A stretch of 64,000 bases of DNA from Parabacteroides hominis. Lineage in GTDB: Bacteria; Bacteroidota; Bacteroidia; Bacteroidales; Tannerellaceae. The translations under genes and the position numbers were made by a program. Shown here in pieces: positions 13,530 to 23,812 of this stretch; within the stretch, counting starts at the first letter, position 1; every line of letters begins with the position of its first letter. The notes beneath the pieces are model-generated. The model worked only from the letters and a program-made list of their open reading frames with translations. It searched no databases and was not told where the DNA came from. The stretch lies in assembly GCF_014287585.1 (NCBI RefSeq), contig NZ_JACOOJ010000027.1, positions 6,339-70,338 of the forward strand, read 5' to 3'.

Positions 13530-15653
13530 TCAATTGCTTGTCATACGCTTGATAATACTGTAAGCATTGATGATACCCAACTCTCCGGCCTTGCTCAAAT
13601 CGGCGATTCCCCGGTTGGCATCTCCTTGCGAAAGGCGTGCCAATCCACGGTTGAAATAAGCCTCGGCAAATTCCGGATCACGCTGGATCGCCTCGCTGTA
13701 ATCCTGGATGGCAGCACGGAAATCGCGTTGCGCACAACGCAGGTTTCCACGATTGAAATAAGCATATACGAAACCCGGATTCAATTTGATTACCATGTCA
13801 TAATCACGCGTAATCATTTCATGTTCGTAAGCCCGCTTATTGTCTTTCAGGGATGCAGAAACCGGATCGGATGTCGACGGCGTACGGGTAACCGTCGGAT
13901 TCTTGCCCATCTTAAGATTCATGCTCATAGCCGAGAAATCATCCTGGGAACTGGCAGCCTGCGACATATTATAGTCAAGCTGCTTATATCGGACGACAGC
14001 CCGGTTGAAATAAGCCATCGCAAAATTCGGATCCTGTTCGATCACCTTCGTATAATCCTTAATCGCTTCGGTAAAGTCCTGTACAAGCATAAAATCCAAT
14101 GCACGTCCGAAATAGGCATCCACGTCGTTCGGATTCTTCACTATACGGGCAGAGAAGTTATCGATAGAAGCGAAATGTACGGCAACCTGATCTTCCGTAA
14201 GGGGGGCTTCCTCGTTTGTGATACGCAACTTACGTTCCAAGACCAGACGGGCATTATAGGCTTCCACCATCTTATCATAATAAACCAACTTCTTTACCGG
14301 ATCCACTTTTTCGTAATAGGTCAGGACAAACATCGGTTCCAGATCCACACGCACATTGCGGTCCTGTACACGCCCGCGAATTTCGCTATTATACTTCGTC
14401 TTACGCACCTCTTCTTCATCATACACGACAAGACGGTTGAACTTATCGATATTCTTATCCGACTGCTCACGCGTATTTCCATCCTTTGACGCCGGATCGC
14501 CCGATTGCGTACCGGCATTGTTACCATTCCGGGAAGCGACCGCATTTCCCGAAGCGTTTCCGGTCTTCTTTTGCTGCTCCATATTATAGGCAGTCCAGTA
14601 ATCCCGGTCGGCGCCCACCTCGTCATGCATTTTACGCTTCACTTCCGCACGGCTGTAATAACCGGCGACAAAGTTGGGATATTGTTGCAACACGACATCG
14701 AAATCATGTACGGAACCTTGATAATCTCCCGTCTCGTAACGCAACAACGCACGGTTGTAATAAGCCATGTAGTTATCCGGTTCGATCTCGATCACAACGT
14801 CGAAGTCTTCGATAGCCCGGTTATTATCCCCGATCTGTGCACGAAGCAATCCCCGGTTGAACCGGGCAATCAGGTTGTGGCTGTCCATGCTGACCACCTG
14901 GTCGTAATCCGCCATAGCGCCACGCAAGTCCTTCAACTGGTAGCGGACCAGCCCCCTGTTGATATAATAACCGCTCTCACGGGTATTCAGACGAATAGCC
15001 TCGTTCAGATCGGCAAGCGCGTCTTTCATATTGTTCATCTGGTAATGCAGGATCGCGCGGTTTCCATATGCGGGAGCATAATAGGGATCCATGCTGATCG
15101 CCTTATCATAGTCGGCAAGCGCTTTGACCGTATCGCCTTTCTCGGTGTACATCGCACCACGCGTCAGATAGTTCATGGAATATTTGGGATGGGCCGCCAT
15201 CAGTTCGTCAAACACCTTTTCAGCCTCTTTAAAATCTTTCTTCTGGATATTGGCAACCGCCATGTTCACCAGCATCTGGCGGTCTTCCGCCTTAAACTCC
15301 AGTCCTTTCCTGTAATCTTCTATGGCTCCGTCAAATTTGTCCTGGCTCTGGCGGGCAATGCCGCGTGCGTAATATGCCTGTACTAAGAAAGGATTCCGCT
15401 CAAGGCAAAGCGTACAGTCTTCTTCGGCCCCTTTATAATCGTCCAGATTGATTTTTGCCACAGCACGGTAGAAATACGGTTCGGCCAACCAGGGTTTCGA
15501 TTTGATAACCTGATTGAAATATTGTATCGAAAGGACATAGTCCTCAAAATACAAAGCGTTGCGTCCGATAGTCAGCACACGGTCCGTATTGATTTGTGCA
15601 AACATGACTAATGAACACAACTGAAATATAAATAAAAGAATCGCTTTCTTCAT
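13530..15653 (-). CDS. Large secreted tetratricopeptide repeat protein
   Basis: 707 residues. A signal peptide (KKAILLFIFQLCSLVMFAQ) is followed by at least eight regular TPR units (e.g. GAEEDCTLCLERNPFLVQAY, ALADYDKAISMDPYYAPAY, AIEDFDVVIEIEPDNYMAYY), a linker rich in Asn/Gly/Ser (~365-400), a non-repeat segment (~405-500), and two or three more TPRs near the C-terminus. TPR arrays bind proteins; in Bacteroidetes such periplasmic proteins are common and mostly uncharacterised. It lies downstream of the carboxylase genes but behind their terminator, so it is probably a separate unit. Confidence 0.85.
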   Translation of the reverse strand: MKKAILLFIFQLCSLVMFAQINTDRVLTIGRNALYFEDYVLSIQYFNQVIKSKPWLAEPYFYRAVAKINLDDYKGAEEDCTLCLERNPFLVQAYYARGIARQSQDKFDGAIEDYRKGLEFKAEDRQMLVNMAVANIQKKDFKEAEKVFDELMAAHPKYSMNYLTRGAMYTEKGDTVKALADYDKAISMDPYYAPAYGNRAILHYQMNNMKDALADLNEAIRLNTRESGYYINRGLVRYQLKDLRGAMADYDQVVSMDSHNLIARFNRGLLRAQIGDNNRAIEDFDVVIEIEPDNYMAYYNRALLRYETGDYQGSVHDFDVVLQQYPNFVAGYYSRAEVKRKMHDEVGADRDYWTAYNMEQQKKTGNASGNAVASRNGNNAGTQSGDPASKDGNTREQSDKNIDKFNRLVVYDEEEVRKTKYNSEIRGRVQDRNVRVDLEPMFVLTYYEKVDPVKKLVYYDKMVEAYNARLVLERKLRITNEEAPLTEDQVAVHFASIDNFSARIVKNPNDVDAYFGRALDFMLVQDFTEAIKDYTKVIEQDPNFAMAYFNRAVVRYKQLDYNMSQAASSQDDFSAMSMNLKMGKNPTVTRTPSTSDPVSASLKDNKRAYEHEMITRDYDMVIKLNPGFVYAYFNRGNLRCAQRDFRAAIQDYSEAIQRDPEFAEAYFNRGLARLSQGDANRGIADLSKAGELGIINAYSIIKRMTSN

Positions 15654-15724
15654 CTATTATAAAAATATTCGACATTGATCGGTCGCAAAAGTAAGTAAAT
15701 AATCTTAGCCATTAAAACCAATCT

Positions 15725-15767
15725 ATAAAAAAAGCTTTCACAGACTGCAAAACAGTGTGAAAGCTTT
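15725..15767 (-). terminator. Terminator of the carboxyltransferase operon
   Basis: aaagctttcaca (15731-15742) pairs perfectly with 15756-15767 around a 13-base loop. On the minus strand the stem is followed by a run of seven T. It lies 24 bases past the stop of the biotin carrier gene. Confidence 0.85.
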
Positions 15768-15790
15768 CTATATTTACTTGCTTCAGCTAT

Positions 15791-16123
15791 TTACTTCGGC
15801 TGAATCTTAACCATCAAATGGTCCTTAGGGATCTTATCACCTTCCGTTACGCCCAGCTCGACAATCGTGCCGGCTACGGGAGCTACCACCCGGTTGTACA
15901 TCTTCATCGCCTGATGGATCAGAAGCAGCTGGCCGGCTTCAACTTCCTGCCCTTGCTGTACTTCCACTTTAACGATCGTTCCGGGAAGATGAGAAATCAC
16001 ATCACCGACAAAAGGCTTATGCCACATTTTACGGTTCTTATATTTTGCAGTCAGCGTCGTCTTGTATTTGCGGGCTGTTACTACAAAATCCACATATTCG
16101 TTATCTTTCTCTTTCTTTTCCAT
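15791..16123 (-). CDS. Biotin carboxyl carrier protein of an acyl-CoA carboxylase/decarboxylase
   Basis: 110 residues. The C-terminal ~75 residues are a biotinyl/lipoyl domain: HLPGTIVKVEVQQGQEVEAG, then HQAMKMYN with the biotinylated lysine in AMKM, then VVAPVAGTIVELGVTEGD. The residue before AMKM is Gln where most biotin carriers have Glu. The N-terminus (DFVVTARKYKTTLTAKYKNR) is a short extension. It follows the carboxyltransferase gene by 24 bases. Together they would move CO2 between biotin and methylmalonyl- or propionyl-CoA in the succinate-propionate pathway of Bacteroidales; which direction, and the membrane subunits, cannot be told from here. Confidence 0.85.
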   Translation of the reverse strand: MEKKEKDNEYVDFVVTARKYKTTLTAKYKNRKMWHKPFVGDVISHLPGTIVKVEVQQGQEVEAGQLLLIHQAMKMYNRVVAPVAGTIVELGVTEGDKIPKDHLMVKIQPK

Positions 16124-16147
16124 ATTTAAAAGTTTTTACAGCGTTAA

Positions 16148-17695
16148 TTAGAACGGAGGCAATCCGTGCTTCTTAGCCGGTCTGTATTCCTCTTTCAATA
16201 CAGAAAGTTTAAGTGCGTGAAGCAACAATGAACGTGTTTCTTTCGGCTCGATAACAGAATCGATGAATCCTTTGGACGCAGCCACGTAAGGATTTGCGAA
16301 CTTCTCGATATATTCTTTCACCTTTTCCTGGCGCATAGCGTTCTGGTCTTCAGCTTCCATGATCTCCTTACGGAAGATAATGTTGGCCGCTCCTTCAGGT
16401 CCCATCACCGCAATTTCCGCACTCGGCCAAGCAAACATGAAGTCCGCATCCAAGTGGCGTGAATTCATGGCGATATAACCGCCACCGTAAGCCTTACGCA
16501 GGATAACCGTGATCTTGGGAACAGTCGCTTCGGAATAAGCATACAATACTTTTGCGCCGTGACGGATCACACCTGCATGTTCCTGGTCGACACCCGGCAA
16601 ATAACCCGGCATATCTTCCAGCGTGATAATAGGAATATTGAAAGAATCGCAGAAACGGATAAAACGTGCAGCTTTATCGGCACTGTCGCAATCCAGCACA
16701 CCTGCCAATACCATCGGCTGGTTGGCCACGAAACCGACTGTTTCACCCCCCATACGGCCGAAACCGATCACGATGTTGGCGGCCCATAATTCTTGTACTT
16801 CCAGGAAGTCGGAATCGTCAACGATACATTTGATTACGTCACGCACATCGTACGGCTGCTTCGGATCTGCCGGAACCACCTCGTCGATGTTCAACATTGC
16901 AGCCGGCTCCTTCGGTTCGATAGCCTTGGCATGCTGCTGGTTGTTCCAGGGGATGAAGCTGACGAGACGTTTAACCTGTTCGAAACATTCCTGCTCGCTC
17001 TGTGCATAGAAATGAGCATTACCGGTAATCTCGGCATGAACACGCGCGCCACCCAGGTCTTCCATAGAGATATCTTCGCCCAACACGGTCTTGATCACGT
17101 TCGGACCTGTAATAAACATCTTGGAGATATTTTCAACTACAAATACGAAGTCCGTCAAAGCCGGAGAATACACGGCCCCGCCGGCACACGGCCCCAGAAT
17201 CAAAGAGATCTGCGGGATAACACCGGAAGCAATTGTATTGCGATAGAATATTTCACCATAACCCGCCAATGCGCCTACACCTTCCTGGATACGCGCACCA
17301 CCCGAATCGTTGATACCAATAATCGGACATTTCATTTTCAGGGCATGATCCATGATCTTCGTGATCTTACGTGCGTGCTGCAAGCCTAACGAACCACCGG
17401 CAACCGTAAAGTCCTGTGCATAGATACAAACCGGAGCGCCGAAGATCGTACCTGTGCCTGTAACAACACCATCACCTGGTAAATCCTTCTTATCCATACC
17501 GAAATCGCGACCATCGTGCTTCACGAACAGGTCATATTCGTGGAAAGAATTCTTGTCCAACAAGGATAGAATACGATCACGGGCAGTCAATTTGCCCATT
17601 GCGATCTGCTTTTCGATAGCAGCCTCGCCTCCACCCATCTCAACGACGGCTTTCTTTTCCCTGAGGGCCTGAATGTTTTTACTTAAATCTGTCAT
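16148..17695 (-). CDS. mmdA: Carboxyltransferase subunit (methylmalonyl-CoA decarboxylase / propionyl-CoA carboxylase beta)
   Basis: 515 residues, the normal size for this family. Two crotonase-like halves are visible: the N-terminal acyl-CoA site with GGSLGLQHARKITKIMDHAL, INDSGGARIQEGVGALAGYG and GPCAGGAVYSPALTDF, and the C-terminal biotin-side domain with DMPGYLPGVDQEHAGVIRHG and KAYGGGYIAMNSR. The enzyme decarboxylates (S)-methylmalonyl-CoA or carboxylates propionyl-CoA using the biotin carrier encoded 24 bases downstream. The symbol is used for the family; the in vivo direction is not decided by sequence. The deformylase gene upstream is 24 bases away in the same orientation. Confidence 0.88.
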   Translation of the reverse strand: MTDLSKNIQALREKKAVVEMGGGEAAIEKQIAMGKLTARDRILSLLDKNSFHEYDLFVKHDGRDFGMDKKDLPGDGVVTGTGTIFGAPVCIYAQDFTVAGGSLGLQHARKITKIMDHALKMKCPIIGINDSGGARIQEGVGALAGYGEIFYRNTIASGVIPQISLILGPCAGGAVYSPALTDFVFVVENISKMFITGPNVIKTVLGEDISMEDLGGARVHAEITGNAHFYAQSEQECFEQVKRLVSFIPWNNQQHAKAIEPKEPAAMLNIDEVVPADPKQPYDVRDVIKCIVDDSDFLEVQELWAANIVIGFGRMGGETVGFVANQPMVLAGVLDCDSADKAARFIRFCDSFNIPIITLEDMPGYLPGVDQEHAGVIRHGAKVLYAYSEATVPKITVILRKAYGGGYIAMNSRHLDADFMFAWPSAEIAVMGPEGAANIIFRKEIMEAEDQNAMRQEKVKEYIEKFANPYVAASKGFIDSVIEPKETRSLLLHALKLSVLKEEYRPAKKHGLPPF

Positions 17696-17719
17696 ACTGA
17701 TTAGTTAATAGAGTTCTTA

Positions 17720-18277
17720 TTACTTACCAACCGCTTTTGCCTTATACGAGCAACGGGCTGTACCTTTAATAATACTATTTAATTTGCTTTTATTCAACTG
17801 GCGGCGGATTCCGGAAATATTGTCGATGAAAACATGGCCTTCCAGATGTTCGCACTCATGCTGCACGACACGGGCTGCAAATCCTTCCACCGTTTCTTCA
17901 TGTTCTTTCAAGTCTTCATCCAGGTATTTGACACGTATTTTTGTCGAACGGGATACTTTCTCATGCACACCCGGCAAACTCAGGCAACCTTCTTCCATCG
18001 AAACCTCTTCTTCGCTTTTTTCAAGGAAAACAGGATTGATCATTGCACGCTTGAAGCCTTTGCATTCAGGAAAATCATCTCCCATCACGTCGGCGTCGAT
18101 TACCAGAAGACGCAATGACAAACCGACCTGCGGAGCGGCCAGCCCTACGCCATCGGCATTGTACATCGTCTCAAACATATTGGCTACCAATTGTTTCAGA
18201 TCCGGGTAGTCCATCGGAACTTCTTCAGCCTCTTTTCTTAACACAGGCTGTCCATATAAATATACTGGTAAAATCAT
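17720..18277 (-). CDS. def: Peptide deformylase
   Basis: 185 residues. All three deformylase motifs are present: [10 protein letters not shown] (motif 1), EEGCLSLPG with the metal-binding Cys (motif 2), and [13 protein letters not shown] with the HExxH metal site (motif 3). The enzyme removes the formyl group from the N-terminal methionine of new proteins in the cytosol and is essential in most bacteria. Its start lies five bases after the ruvX stop, so the two are one transcription unit, a conserved pairing in Bacteroidetes. Confidence 0.95.
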   Translation of the reverse strand: MILPVYLYGQPVLRKEAEEVPMDYPDLKQLVANMFETMYNADGVGLAAPQVGLSLRLLVIDADVMGDDFPECKGFKRAMINPVFLEKSEEEVSMEEGCLSLPGVHEKVSRSTKIRVKYLDEDLKEHEETVEGFAARVVQHECEHLEGHVFIDNISGIRRQLNKSKLNSIIKGTARCSYKAKAVGK

Positions 18278-18282
18278 AACTT

Positions 18283-18705
18283 TTATAACTGATATTTCTT
18301 ATTTTCCAAATATGATTGCAAGATAATAACGGCACTGATCTCGTCTACCAATCCTTTATCCTGCCTTTTCTTTTTTTTCAGTCCTCCGTCCAGCATTGCC
18401 TTATGTGCCAAAACGGAAGTAAACCGTTCGTCGTAATATTCCACCGGAATGTTCGGAATAGTCCGCTTCAGATGTGTCACAAAAGCTTCCACATATTTCA
18501 TATTTTCTGAAGGTTCGTTGTTCATCTGTTTCGGAAGTCCGACGACAAACCGTTCAACGGGTTCATGTGAGACATAATCAGCCAGAAACTTTGTCAGTTC
18601 ACCGCTCGGCACGGTTGTCAGTCCGTTTGCAATCATCTGCAAGGTATCTGTAACAGCCAACCCGGTACGTTTCCGGCCATAATCAATTGCTATAATCCTT
18701 CCCAT
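18283..18705 (-). CDS. ruvX: Putative pre-16S rRNA nuclease / Holliday junction resolvase YqgF
   Basis: 140 residues from the ATG at 18705 ([20 protein letters not shown]); the frame extends 11 codons upstream, but this start fits the family. The RNase H-like fold is shown by [13 protein letters not shown] with the catalytic Asp, [16 protein letters not shown], and [14 protein letters not shown] near the end, with [13 protein letters not shown] at the C-terminus. It processes the 5' end of 16S rRNA precursor and may act on DNA junctions. Translated directly ahead of def. Confidence 0.93.
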   Translation of the reverse strand: MGRIIAIDYGRKRTGLAVTDTLQMIANGLTTVPSGELTKFLADYVSHEPVERFVVGLPKQMNNEPSENMKYVEAFVTHLKRTIPNIPVEYYDERFTSVLAHKAMLDGGLKKKKRQDKGLVDEISAVIILQSYLENKKYQL

Positions 18706-18773
18706 CGGGCACAAAGATAACATAAATTCAGTTCCCAATTACACATATATATAAAAAGTGTGCAATTTAATGC

Positions 18774-20171
18774 TTAGTATGCGTTCTTTTCTCCTTTGAA
18801 CATATTGAGAACCGTTACGACTATAATCTTAAGATCCAGGAAGAAAGACCAGTTCTCGATATACCATACATCTCGTTTCACACGGCCTTCCATTTGTTCC
18901 AATGTTTTCGTTTCTCCCCTGTATCCTGTCACCTGCGCCCAACCTGTCACCCCCGGTTTAACCAGGTGGCGGACCATATACTTGTCGATCAGGGCAGAGT
19001 ATTGTTCGGTATGTTTCAGCATGTGGGGACGCGGCCCTACGACCGACATTTCTCCTCTCAACACATTAATAAACTGGGGGAACTCATCCAGGTTCGTCCG
19101 ACGAAGAAAATCTCCGACCTTCGTCTTGCGCGGGTCGTTTTTCACAGCCTGCAAGGAATCCGCCTGTGCATTAACTTTCATCGTACGAAATTTATAACAC
19201 CTGAAATCCTGCCCGTACAATCCCGTTCTTTTTTGCTTGAACAAGATCGGTCCCGGAGAACTGAGTTTGATCATGATACCGACCACGACATACAGTATCG
19301 GGAATATAGTCACCAGAATTATAGTAGAAAAAAGAATATCGAATGCACGTTTCAACGCCCGGTTGTAGGCAGCCTGCAAAGGCTCGCGACGGACAGTCAT
19401 CAAAGGGATAGACTCCAATACCTCCATCACAAGACTCTTCTTCAAGTTTCGATAGAATTCCGGCACGATATAAAAACGGATCATATGTTTCTCTGCAAAA
19501 TTCAGCAAACGCACGATCTTTTCATCATTCGTACCCGGCAAAGTACAGTAGATTTCATCCACATCATTTGCCAACACAAAGCTTTCCACCTCATTCGTCA
19601 TTCCCAAATAATTCGGCAGGACAGATTTCAAGGACAGATTATCATCAAAGAATCCCAGGATATTGAAGCCGTACGACAAATCGTCCTTCATGACCTTATA
19701 CAACTCCATCCCGTTCTTTCCGGCCCCGACAATCACGATCTTCTTAAAGTTATATCCTTTCCGGCGGTACATCTTCAAAGTCACACGCACAATAACACGC
19801 CACAACGAAAATATAACGACCGTAACGATATAATAAATCAGCAGGAAAGTAGCCAGCACGTCCCCGACATTCAGGAAAATCAGACAGGTGGCAAACAGGA
19901 AAGTCATAATCGTAACCAAAAGAAACGCCCTCTGCACAATCTTGTCAATAAAGACAATGGACATATGCAATTGCAAAGGGACAAAATAGAGGGAGAAGAA
20001 ATAGCAGAAATTCAACAAAAGCACCACCTCACGCAAGCTTCCGGTGATAGCAGATGTATAAAAATTATTCAACCCATAGTAGACTATAAAGAAAAGAAGA
20101 TTCAGAACGATCAGATCCCCAACGCCTATTAACCATTGAATAAGGTAACCATGTTTTTTATTTAACTCCAT
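18774..20171 (-). CDS. Undecaprenyl-phosphate sugar phosphotransferase
   Basis: 465 residues, a WbaP/polyprenyl glycosylphosphotransferase-type enzyme. Four hydrophobic helices span residues ~12-130, followed by a Rossmann-like CoA-binding domain (KIVIVGAGKNGMELYKVMKD) and a C-terminal bacterial sugar transferase domain with SPGPILFKQKRTGLYG, FRCYKFRTMKVNA, TNLDEFPQFINVLRGEMSVV and GPRPHM. It starts surface polysaccharide synthesis by transferring a sugar-1-phosphate to undecaprenyl phosphate at the inner membrane. The nucleotide-sugar genes gmd, fcl and rfbA lie upstream, so it probably belongs to O-antigen, capsule or glycoprotein glycan synthesis. Confidence 0.9.
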   Translation of the reverse strand: MELNKKHGYLIQWLIGVGDLIVLNLLFFIVYYGLNNFYTSAITGSLREVVLLLNFCYFFSLYFVPLQLHMSIVFIDKIVQRAFLLVTIMTFLFATCLIFLNVGDVLATFLLIYYIVTVVIFSLWRVIVRVTLKMYRRKGYNFKKIVIVGAGKNGMELYKVMKDDLSYGFNILGFFDDNLSLKSVLPNYLGMTNEVESFVLANDVDEIYCTLPGTNDEKIVRLLNFAEKHMIRFYIVPEFYRNLKKSLVMEVLESIPLMTVRREPLQAAYNRALKRAFDILFSTIILVTIFPILYVVVGIMIKLSSPGPILFKQKRTGLYGQDFRCYKFRTMKVNAQADSLQAVKNDPRKTKVGDFLRRTNLDEFPQFINVLRGEMSVVGPRPHMLKHTEQYSALIDKYMVRHLVKPGVTGWAQVTGYRGETKTLEQMEGRVKRDVWYIENWSFFLDLKIIVVTVLNMFKGEKNAY

Positions 20172-20212
20172 AACAACGCGCTAAAATCATGCAAAAATAA
20201 GCATTATTTCCG

Positions 20213-20250
20213 AGCAAAAAAAAGGCTGCACACGATTATGTGCAGCCTTT
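20213..20250 (-). terminator. Terminator of the OmpA gene
   Basis: aaaggctgcaca (20221-20232) pairs perfectly with 20239-20250 around a six-base loop. On the minus strand the stem is followed by nine T. It lies 22 bases past the OmpA-family stop codon. Confidence 0.9.
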
Positions 20251-20271
20251 CGGGATATAATCAAAAATTAA

Positions 20272-21420
20272 TTAATTATTTGCAGACATGATAACAACGC
20301 GGTTCCAGTTGTTTTCGCTATACGGTTGAACGTCAGAACCCTTCCATTCGATTGTGATCTGGTTAGAAGAGATACCGTATTTATCGATCAACTCTTTAGC
20401 AACGGCTCTTGCACGTTTTTCAGAAAGCTGCATATTGTAAGAACCTGTACCTGTTTTCTTATCAGCATAACCGATAACCTTGATAGGCACATTGTTATCT
20501 TTCATGAACTGTGCAGTATTAAAGATGCTAACCTGCTGGTTCTTGTCGATCTTAGCGCTATTGATACGGAAGTATACCACATTGTCTACATAGTTATTAA
20601 CAACGTTAGTTACAACTTCTTCACATTCAGGACAAGAAACCGGGCGTTTGCTCAATTCGTCGTTTTCTGCACGCAAAGCATTGATCTGTCCGTTCAGGTC
20701 GTTCAGCAAAGCGTAGTCCATCGGTTCCAATACTTCGAAATCAGTCTTACCCAGTTTGAAAGTCAAACCTGCGCTCAACTGTCCGATACCGTCAGTCAGG
20801 TGATACATAGAAACACGGTTAAACTGTTCGTTCAGCAATGAACCCTGAACTTCAACATTCAAATCTACACGTTTGCTCAAACGGAATGCAGTCAGGATAC
20901 CGAAGTTGACCGTCGGAGATTCTGTTCTTGCAATACCCCTGTTATCATCAGAGTTCTTGAAACGCTGTGCATAACCAAGACCGATCCACGGAATCAAACG
21001 GAACACCTTCTTTTCGTTATAAGGAGCCCAGAAATTAGTTACATCCCATAACAAATCGGCATGAGCAGCTGCATATTTATTATGCTGCATAAATGTAGCA
21101 CCTGTATTTTCAAAACCATGCAACACACCACCATTCAACTGGAGACGCAGGGCCAAATACGGATTAAACCATTTACCAACAGAGAACTGAGGAGCGAAAT
21201 TCAAACGATTCTTGAAATCGGCTTCACTGTTCTGATCACCAAATAAAACACTTGCGCCACCTGCAATAGAGATAAACCAGTTGTCGCCAGCTTTGTTCTT
21301 TTTGAAGTTTGTTTTATAGCCTGCCTCATTGCTAAATCCAACCTGCGGTTTAAATTCCTGTGCAGACACAGAGAAAACAAAACCTGATAACAAAGCTAAA
21401 AGTAATACTTTAGTCTTCAT
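20272..21420 (-). CDS. OmpA-family outer membrane protein
   Basis: 382 residues from MKTKVLLLALLSGFVFSVSA at 21420 (ATGs four and two codons upstream are weaker). Signal peptide, then an N-terminal beta-barrel (~20-240; alternating strands such as NLRLNGGVLHGF, VDLNVEVQGSLL), a linker with SCPECEE, and a C-terminal OmpA peptidoglycan-binding domain: VVYFRINSAKIDKNQQV, IKVIGYADKKTGTGSYN and LSEKRARAVAKELIDKYG. It anchors the outer membrane to the wall. It is monocistronic with its own terminator. A TATATTTG at 21468-21475 on the minus strand could be a -7 element, but I see no matching -33. Confidence 0.9.
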   Translation of the reverse strand: MKTKVLLLALLSGFVFSVSAQEFKPQVGFSNEAGYKTNFKKNKAGDNWFISIAGGASVLFGDQNSEADFKNRLNFAPQFSVGKWFNPYLALRLQLNGGVLHGFENTGATFMQHNKYAAAHADLLWDVTNFWAPYNEKKVFRLIPWIGLGYAQRFKNSDDNRGIARTESPTVNFGILTAFRLSKRVDLNVEVQGSLLNEQFNRVSMYHLTDGIGQLSAGLTFKLGKTDFEVLEPMDYALLNDLNGQINALRAENDELSKRPVSCPECEEVVTNVVNNYVDNVVYFRINSAKIDKNQQVSIFNTAQFMKDNNVPIKVIGYADKKTGTGSYNMQLSEKRARAVAKELIDKYGISSNQITIEWKGSDVQPYSENNWNRVVIMSANN

Positions 21421-21531
21421 ATTCATCAACATTTTAATTAAACAATCAATTACCTATAATATTTGCTCAAATATAGTGCAAAATTAACTCTTTTTCTAAT
21501 TATAACAAATAAAAACAGTAAAAGTTCGACT

Positions 21532-22683
21532 TTACTCGAAATAATTCAATATTTCATAGCCACCTTTTCTAAGATACGATTCTTTCTTCATCAACTTTAT
21601 ATCGTTCAACATCATATCCTCTATTAAAGCGGCCAAATCGTACTTGGGTTCCCATCCCAAACGGGTATGTGCCTTTGTCGCATCGCCGATCAACAAATCG
21701 ACTTCGGTCGGACGGAAATACTGGGGATCGACACCAACGACCTCATCTCCAATCCGTTTCCTGAGATTATCGAGATAAGCCTCACCGACTCTTTCAATAA
21801 ACACATCTTCGTCAATATAGTTTAAGACAGCCACCTCGTTAACATTTTCTCCTTTAAAAATAATTTCCACGCCTATCTCGGCGAACGCCATTTTCAAGAA
21901 ATCGCGGATGGTTGTCGTAATCCCCGTCGCAATGACGTAATCAGACGGCTCGTCCTGCTGGAGGATGGCATACATCGCACGGACATAGTCTTTTGCATGT
22001 CCCCAGTCACGTTTGGAAGAAAGATTCCCCATGTAAACTTTTTTCTGCATGCCTAAGGCAATACGGGAGACAGCCCGCGTCACCTTACGGGTCACGAACG
22101 TTTCCCCTCTCAGAGGAGATTCATGGTTGAACAAAATGCCGTTCGATGCATGCATTTTATATGCCTCACGATAGTTCACCGTTATCCAGTAACCGTAAAG
22201 TTTGGCTACGGCATACGGACTTCTCGGATAAAAAGGAGTCGTCTCTTTCTGCGGGACTTCCTGTACCAAGCCATAAAGTTCGGATGTGGAAGCCTGGTAA
22301 ATGCGTGTCTTGGGAATCAGGTTCAGCAGGCGAACCGCTTCCAGAATACGCAAAACACCCAGACCATCGGCATTAGCCGTATATTCGGGAGTATCGAAAC
22401 TTACTTTCACATGACTCATGGCCGCTAAATTATAGATTTCATCCGGCTGTATCTCACCGATGATACGAGTCAGGTTCAAACTGTCGGTCAGGTCACCATA
22501 ATGCAGTATCAGATTACGGTTTTCCACATGCGGGTCCTGATAAAGATGGTCGATACGATCCGTGTTGAACATGGACGACCGGCGCTTGATACCGTGCACT
22601 ACATATCCTTTCTTAATCAGATACTCGGCCAGGTAAGCCCCGTCCTGTCCTGTTATTCCTGTTATTAAAGCAACTTTACTCAT
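21532..22683 (-). CDS. gmd: GDP-mannose 4,6-dehydratase
   Basis: 383 residues, short-chain dehydrogenase fold. N-terminal NAD(P) motif [16 protein letters not shown], then [18 protein letters not shown], catalytic ASTSELYG and [10 protein letters not shown] (Tyr-x3-Lys), [18 protein letters not shown] and [11 protein letters not shown], all typical of Gmd. It converts GDP-D-mannose to GDP-4-keto-6-deoxymannose, the first step to GDP-L-fucose. fcl, encoding the next enzyme, lies immediately upstream in the same orientation. Confidence 0.95.
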   Translation of the reverse strand: MSKVALITGITGQDGAYLAEYLIKKGYVVHGIKRRSSMFNTDRIDHLYQDPHVENRNLILHYGDLTDSLNLTRIIGEIQPDEIYNLAAMSHVKVSFDTPEYTANADGLGVLRILEAVRLLNLIPKTRIYQASTSELYGLVQEVPQKETTPFYPRSPYAVAKLYGYWITVNYREAYKMHASNGILFNHESPLRGETFVTRKVTRAVSRIALGMQKKVYMGNLSSKRDWGHAKDYVRAMYAILQQDEPSDYVIATGITTTIRDFLKMAFAEIGVEIIFKGENVNEVAVLNYIDEDVFIERVGEAYLDNLRKRIGDEVVGVDPQYFRPTEVDLLIGDATKAHTRLGWEPKYDLAALIEDMMLNDIKLMKKESYLRKGGYEILNYFE

Positions 22684-22741
22684 CGTTTTTAAACGGAAGA
22701 CGAAACATCCTCCCTATTTTTAAATTTTTAATTCTCAATTT

Positions 22742-23812
22742 TCAATTCTCCAAATACCAGCTATAAAGGCGTTCAACCCCTTCGTCTACTTCAATCGTAT
22801 GATGCCAGCCCAAGGCATGCAACTTCGTGACATCCGTCAGTTTGCGCATCGTCCCGTCCGGTTTGGACGAATTAAATACGATATCACCTGTAAAACCGAC
22901 CTTTTCACGGATTAGGAAAGCCACTTCACGGATAGAAAGTTCCTTTCCAGTACCTATATTGATATGCGTATTCCGGATATCGCCGGCAGCAGGACGGACG
23001 TCGGCAAAATCGACCTTCTCCATCACATAGACGGAAGCATCCGCCATCTCCTCGCTCCAAAGAAACTCACGAAGCGGTTTGCCTGTGCCCCACAACTCCA
23101 CTTTACCGGGATAGATGCCGTACTTGGCAAGAATATCCAATATTTCGGATTCGGAAGCATCGCCGGATACGTTTTCAACCGGACGTGCATTCAGATCCTT
23201 CCGGACGGAACCCCAATCCCCTTCGGAAAGACATTTGCCTAAATGTATTTTACGAATCATGGCAGGAAGCACATGCGAAGTCTCCAGGTTGAAATTATCA
23301 TTCGGACCATACAGGTTGGTCGGCATCACTGCGATATAGTTAGTCCCGTATTGCAGGTTATAGCTCTCGCACATCTTGATCCCCGCTATCTTGGCAATCG
23401 CATAGGGTTCATTCGTATATTCGAGAGGCGAAGTGAGCAAGCAATCCTCCGGCATCGGTTGCGGGGCATTTCCCGGATAAATACAAGTACTGCCCAAGAA
23501 CAGGAGTTTCTTTACCTTATTCAGATAAGAAGCATGAATCACATTGTTCTGAATCATCAGATTCTGGTAAATAAAGTCGGCCCGGTAACGGCTGTTCGCC
23601 ATAATCCCTCCGACATGGGCGGCCGACAGGAACACATATTCCGGCTTCTCGGTTGCAAAGAAATCATGAACTGCCTGCTGGTCGGTCAAATCCAGTTCCG
23701 CATGCGTACGCAGGACAAAGTTCGTGTAACCTTTTGCCTTCAGGTTCTTCAGGATGGCGGAACCGACCAGTCCCCGATGGCCTGCTACAAATATTTTACT
23801 ATCCTTATTCAT
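22742..23812 (-). CDS. fcl: GDP-L-fucose synthase
   Basis: 356 residues. [17 protein letters not shown] is the NADP-binding start; [17 protein letters not shown] and [14 protein letters not shown] contain the Ser and the Tyr-x3-Lys of the epimerase/reductase site. It has an insert (~190-220) seen in Bacteroidetes forms. It makes GDP-L-fucose from the Gmd product by epimerisation and reduction. Its start overlaps the end of rfbA by eight bases, and gmd follows 58 bases later, so the three nucleotide-sugar genes form an operon feeding surface glycan synthesis. Confidence 0.94.
   Translation of the reverse strand: MNKDSKIFVAGHRGLVGSAILKNLKAKGYTNFVLRTHAELDLTDQQAVHDFFATEKPEYVFLSAAHVGGIMANSRYRADFIYQNLMIQNNVIHASYLNKVKKLLFLGSTCIYPGNAPQPMPEDCLLTSPLEYTNEPYAIAKIAGIKMCESYNLQYGTNYIAVMPTNLYGPNDNFNLETSHVLPAMIRKIHLGKCLSEGDWGSVRKDLNARPVENVSGDASESEILDILAKYGIYPGKVELWGTGKPLREFLWSEEMADASVYVMEKVDFADVRPAAGDIRNTHINIGTGKELSIREVAFLIREKVGFTGDIVFNSSKPDGTMRKLTDVTKLHALGWHHTIEVDEGVERLYSWYLEN

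Noticed and set aside
13160..13563. ORFs in the gene-free stretch on both strands
   Set aside because: Arg/Pro/Ser-rich translations with no signal, motif or ribosome site; they arise from the inverted repeats.
18894..20132. A 412-residue plus-strand ORF
   Set aside because: It is an antisense shadow of the sugar phosphotransferase gene, which has clear motifs.
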